Below are positions 63,945 through 64,000 of a stretch of 64,000 nt of DNA, in pieces. Each line of letters opens with the position of its first letter. The stretch's first letter is position 1. The notes below the pieces were generated by a model. That model was not told the DNA's origin, made no database searches, and saw nothing but the letters and a program-made list of their open reading frames with translations. The DNA lies in assembly GCA_030141605.1 (NCBI GenBank), contig JAQGDQ010000546.1, positions 81,217 to 145,216 on the forward strand. The letters run 5' to 3'. Both the position numbers and the translations under genes were made by a program. The stretch comes from Tubiluchus corallicola. Lineage: Eukaryota; Priapulida; Priapulimorpha; Priapulimorphida; Tubiluchidae.

Positions 63945-63986
63945 TGTTACTGCAAAGGGGACTGTTACCGCCTAAATCCGCCACTG
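63945..63986 (-). mobile_element. hAT transposon terminus
   Basis: On the minus strand the sequence starts CAGTGGCGGATTTAGGCGGT at 63986 and runs leftward. CAGTGGCGGAT is a standard hAT terminal inverted repeat. The opposite end was not found in the window, so length and coding content are unknown. Confidence 0.5.
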
Positions 63987-64000
63987 ATAACCTTAATTAA

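Overview
This window is nuclear DNA from a multicellular animal, probably a marine invertebrate. Its genes have canonical GT-AG introns of about 0.3 to 3 kb, and the DNA between exons is AT-rich. It is littered with small transposons, a decayed LINE and microsatellites. The gene families present (cohesin SMC1, an RS-domain cyclin L, SLC23, a class A GPCR, GT49, CYP4, an ankyrin/cGAS-like protein) are metazoan. I cannot name the phylum; nothing looks vertebrate.

Layout. (1) 1-19144, minus: 18 coding exons of SMC1, the N-terminal three quarters of the protein; the 3' end lies left of the window. (2) 19145-23041: divergent intergenic region with a dead CR1/Jockey-like LINE, an unassigned GC-richer stretch and a long ATT microsatellite. 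(3) 23042-24406, plus: intronless cyclin L. (4) 25103-36164, plus: a 12-exon SLC23 nucleobase/ascorbate transporter whose exon phases close into a 589-residue protein. (5) 36165-40919: gene-free, with a Harbinger-like MITE. (6) 40920-43919, minus: intronless protein of about 999 residues with about 13 ankyrin repeats followed by a cGAS/Mab-21 nucleotidyltransferase domain with all its catalytic residues. (7) 47574-48593, minus: intronless orphan class A GPCR. (8) 48594-54291: simple repeats, a compound fold-back element and two copies of a tRNA-derived SINE. (9) 54292-56166, plus: 3-exon GT49 glycosyltransferase (B4GAT1-like). (10) 57063-57957: an 895-bp transposon with perfect 38-bp terminal inverted repeats and several internal palindromes. 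(11) 59245-61626, plus: the first three exons of a CYP4-type cytochrome P450 running off the right edge. (12) 61627-64000: repeats, including a long inverted repeat and a hAT terminus.

The genes do not form a pathway; they are neighbours by position only. The strongest candidate for an unusual system is the ankyrin-cGAS-like protein, which by domain logic would be an innate immune sensor making a nucleotide second messenger. Second-tier observations are the SLC23 transporter with an altered TM8 substrate-site motif, the palindrome-rich transposon, and recurrent hammerhead-core-like motifs.

Exon boundaries were worked out by hand from splice sites, reading phase and remembered family sequences; no search or alignment program was run.
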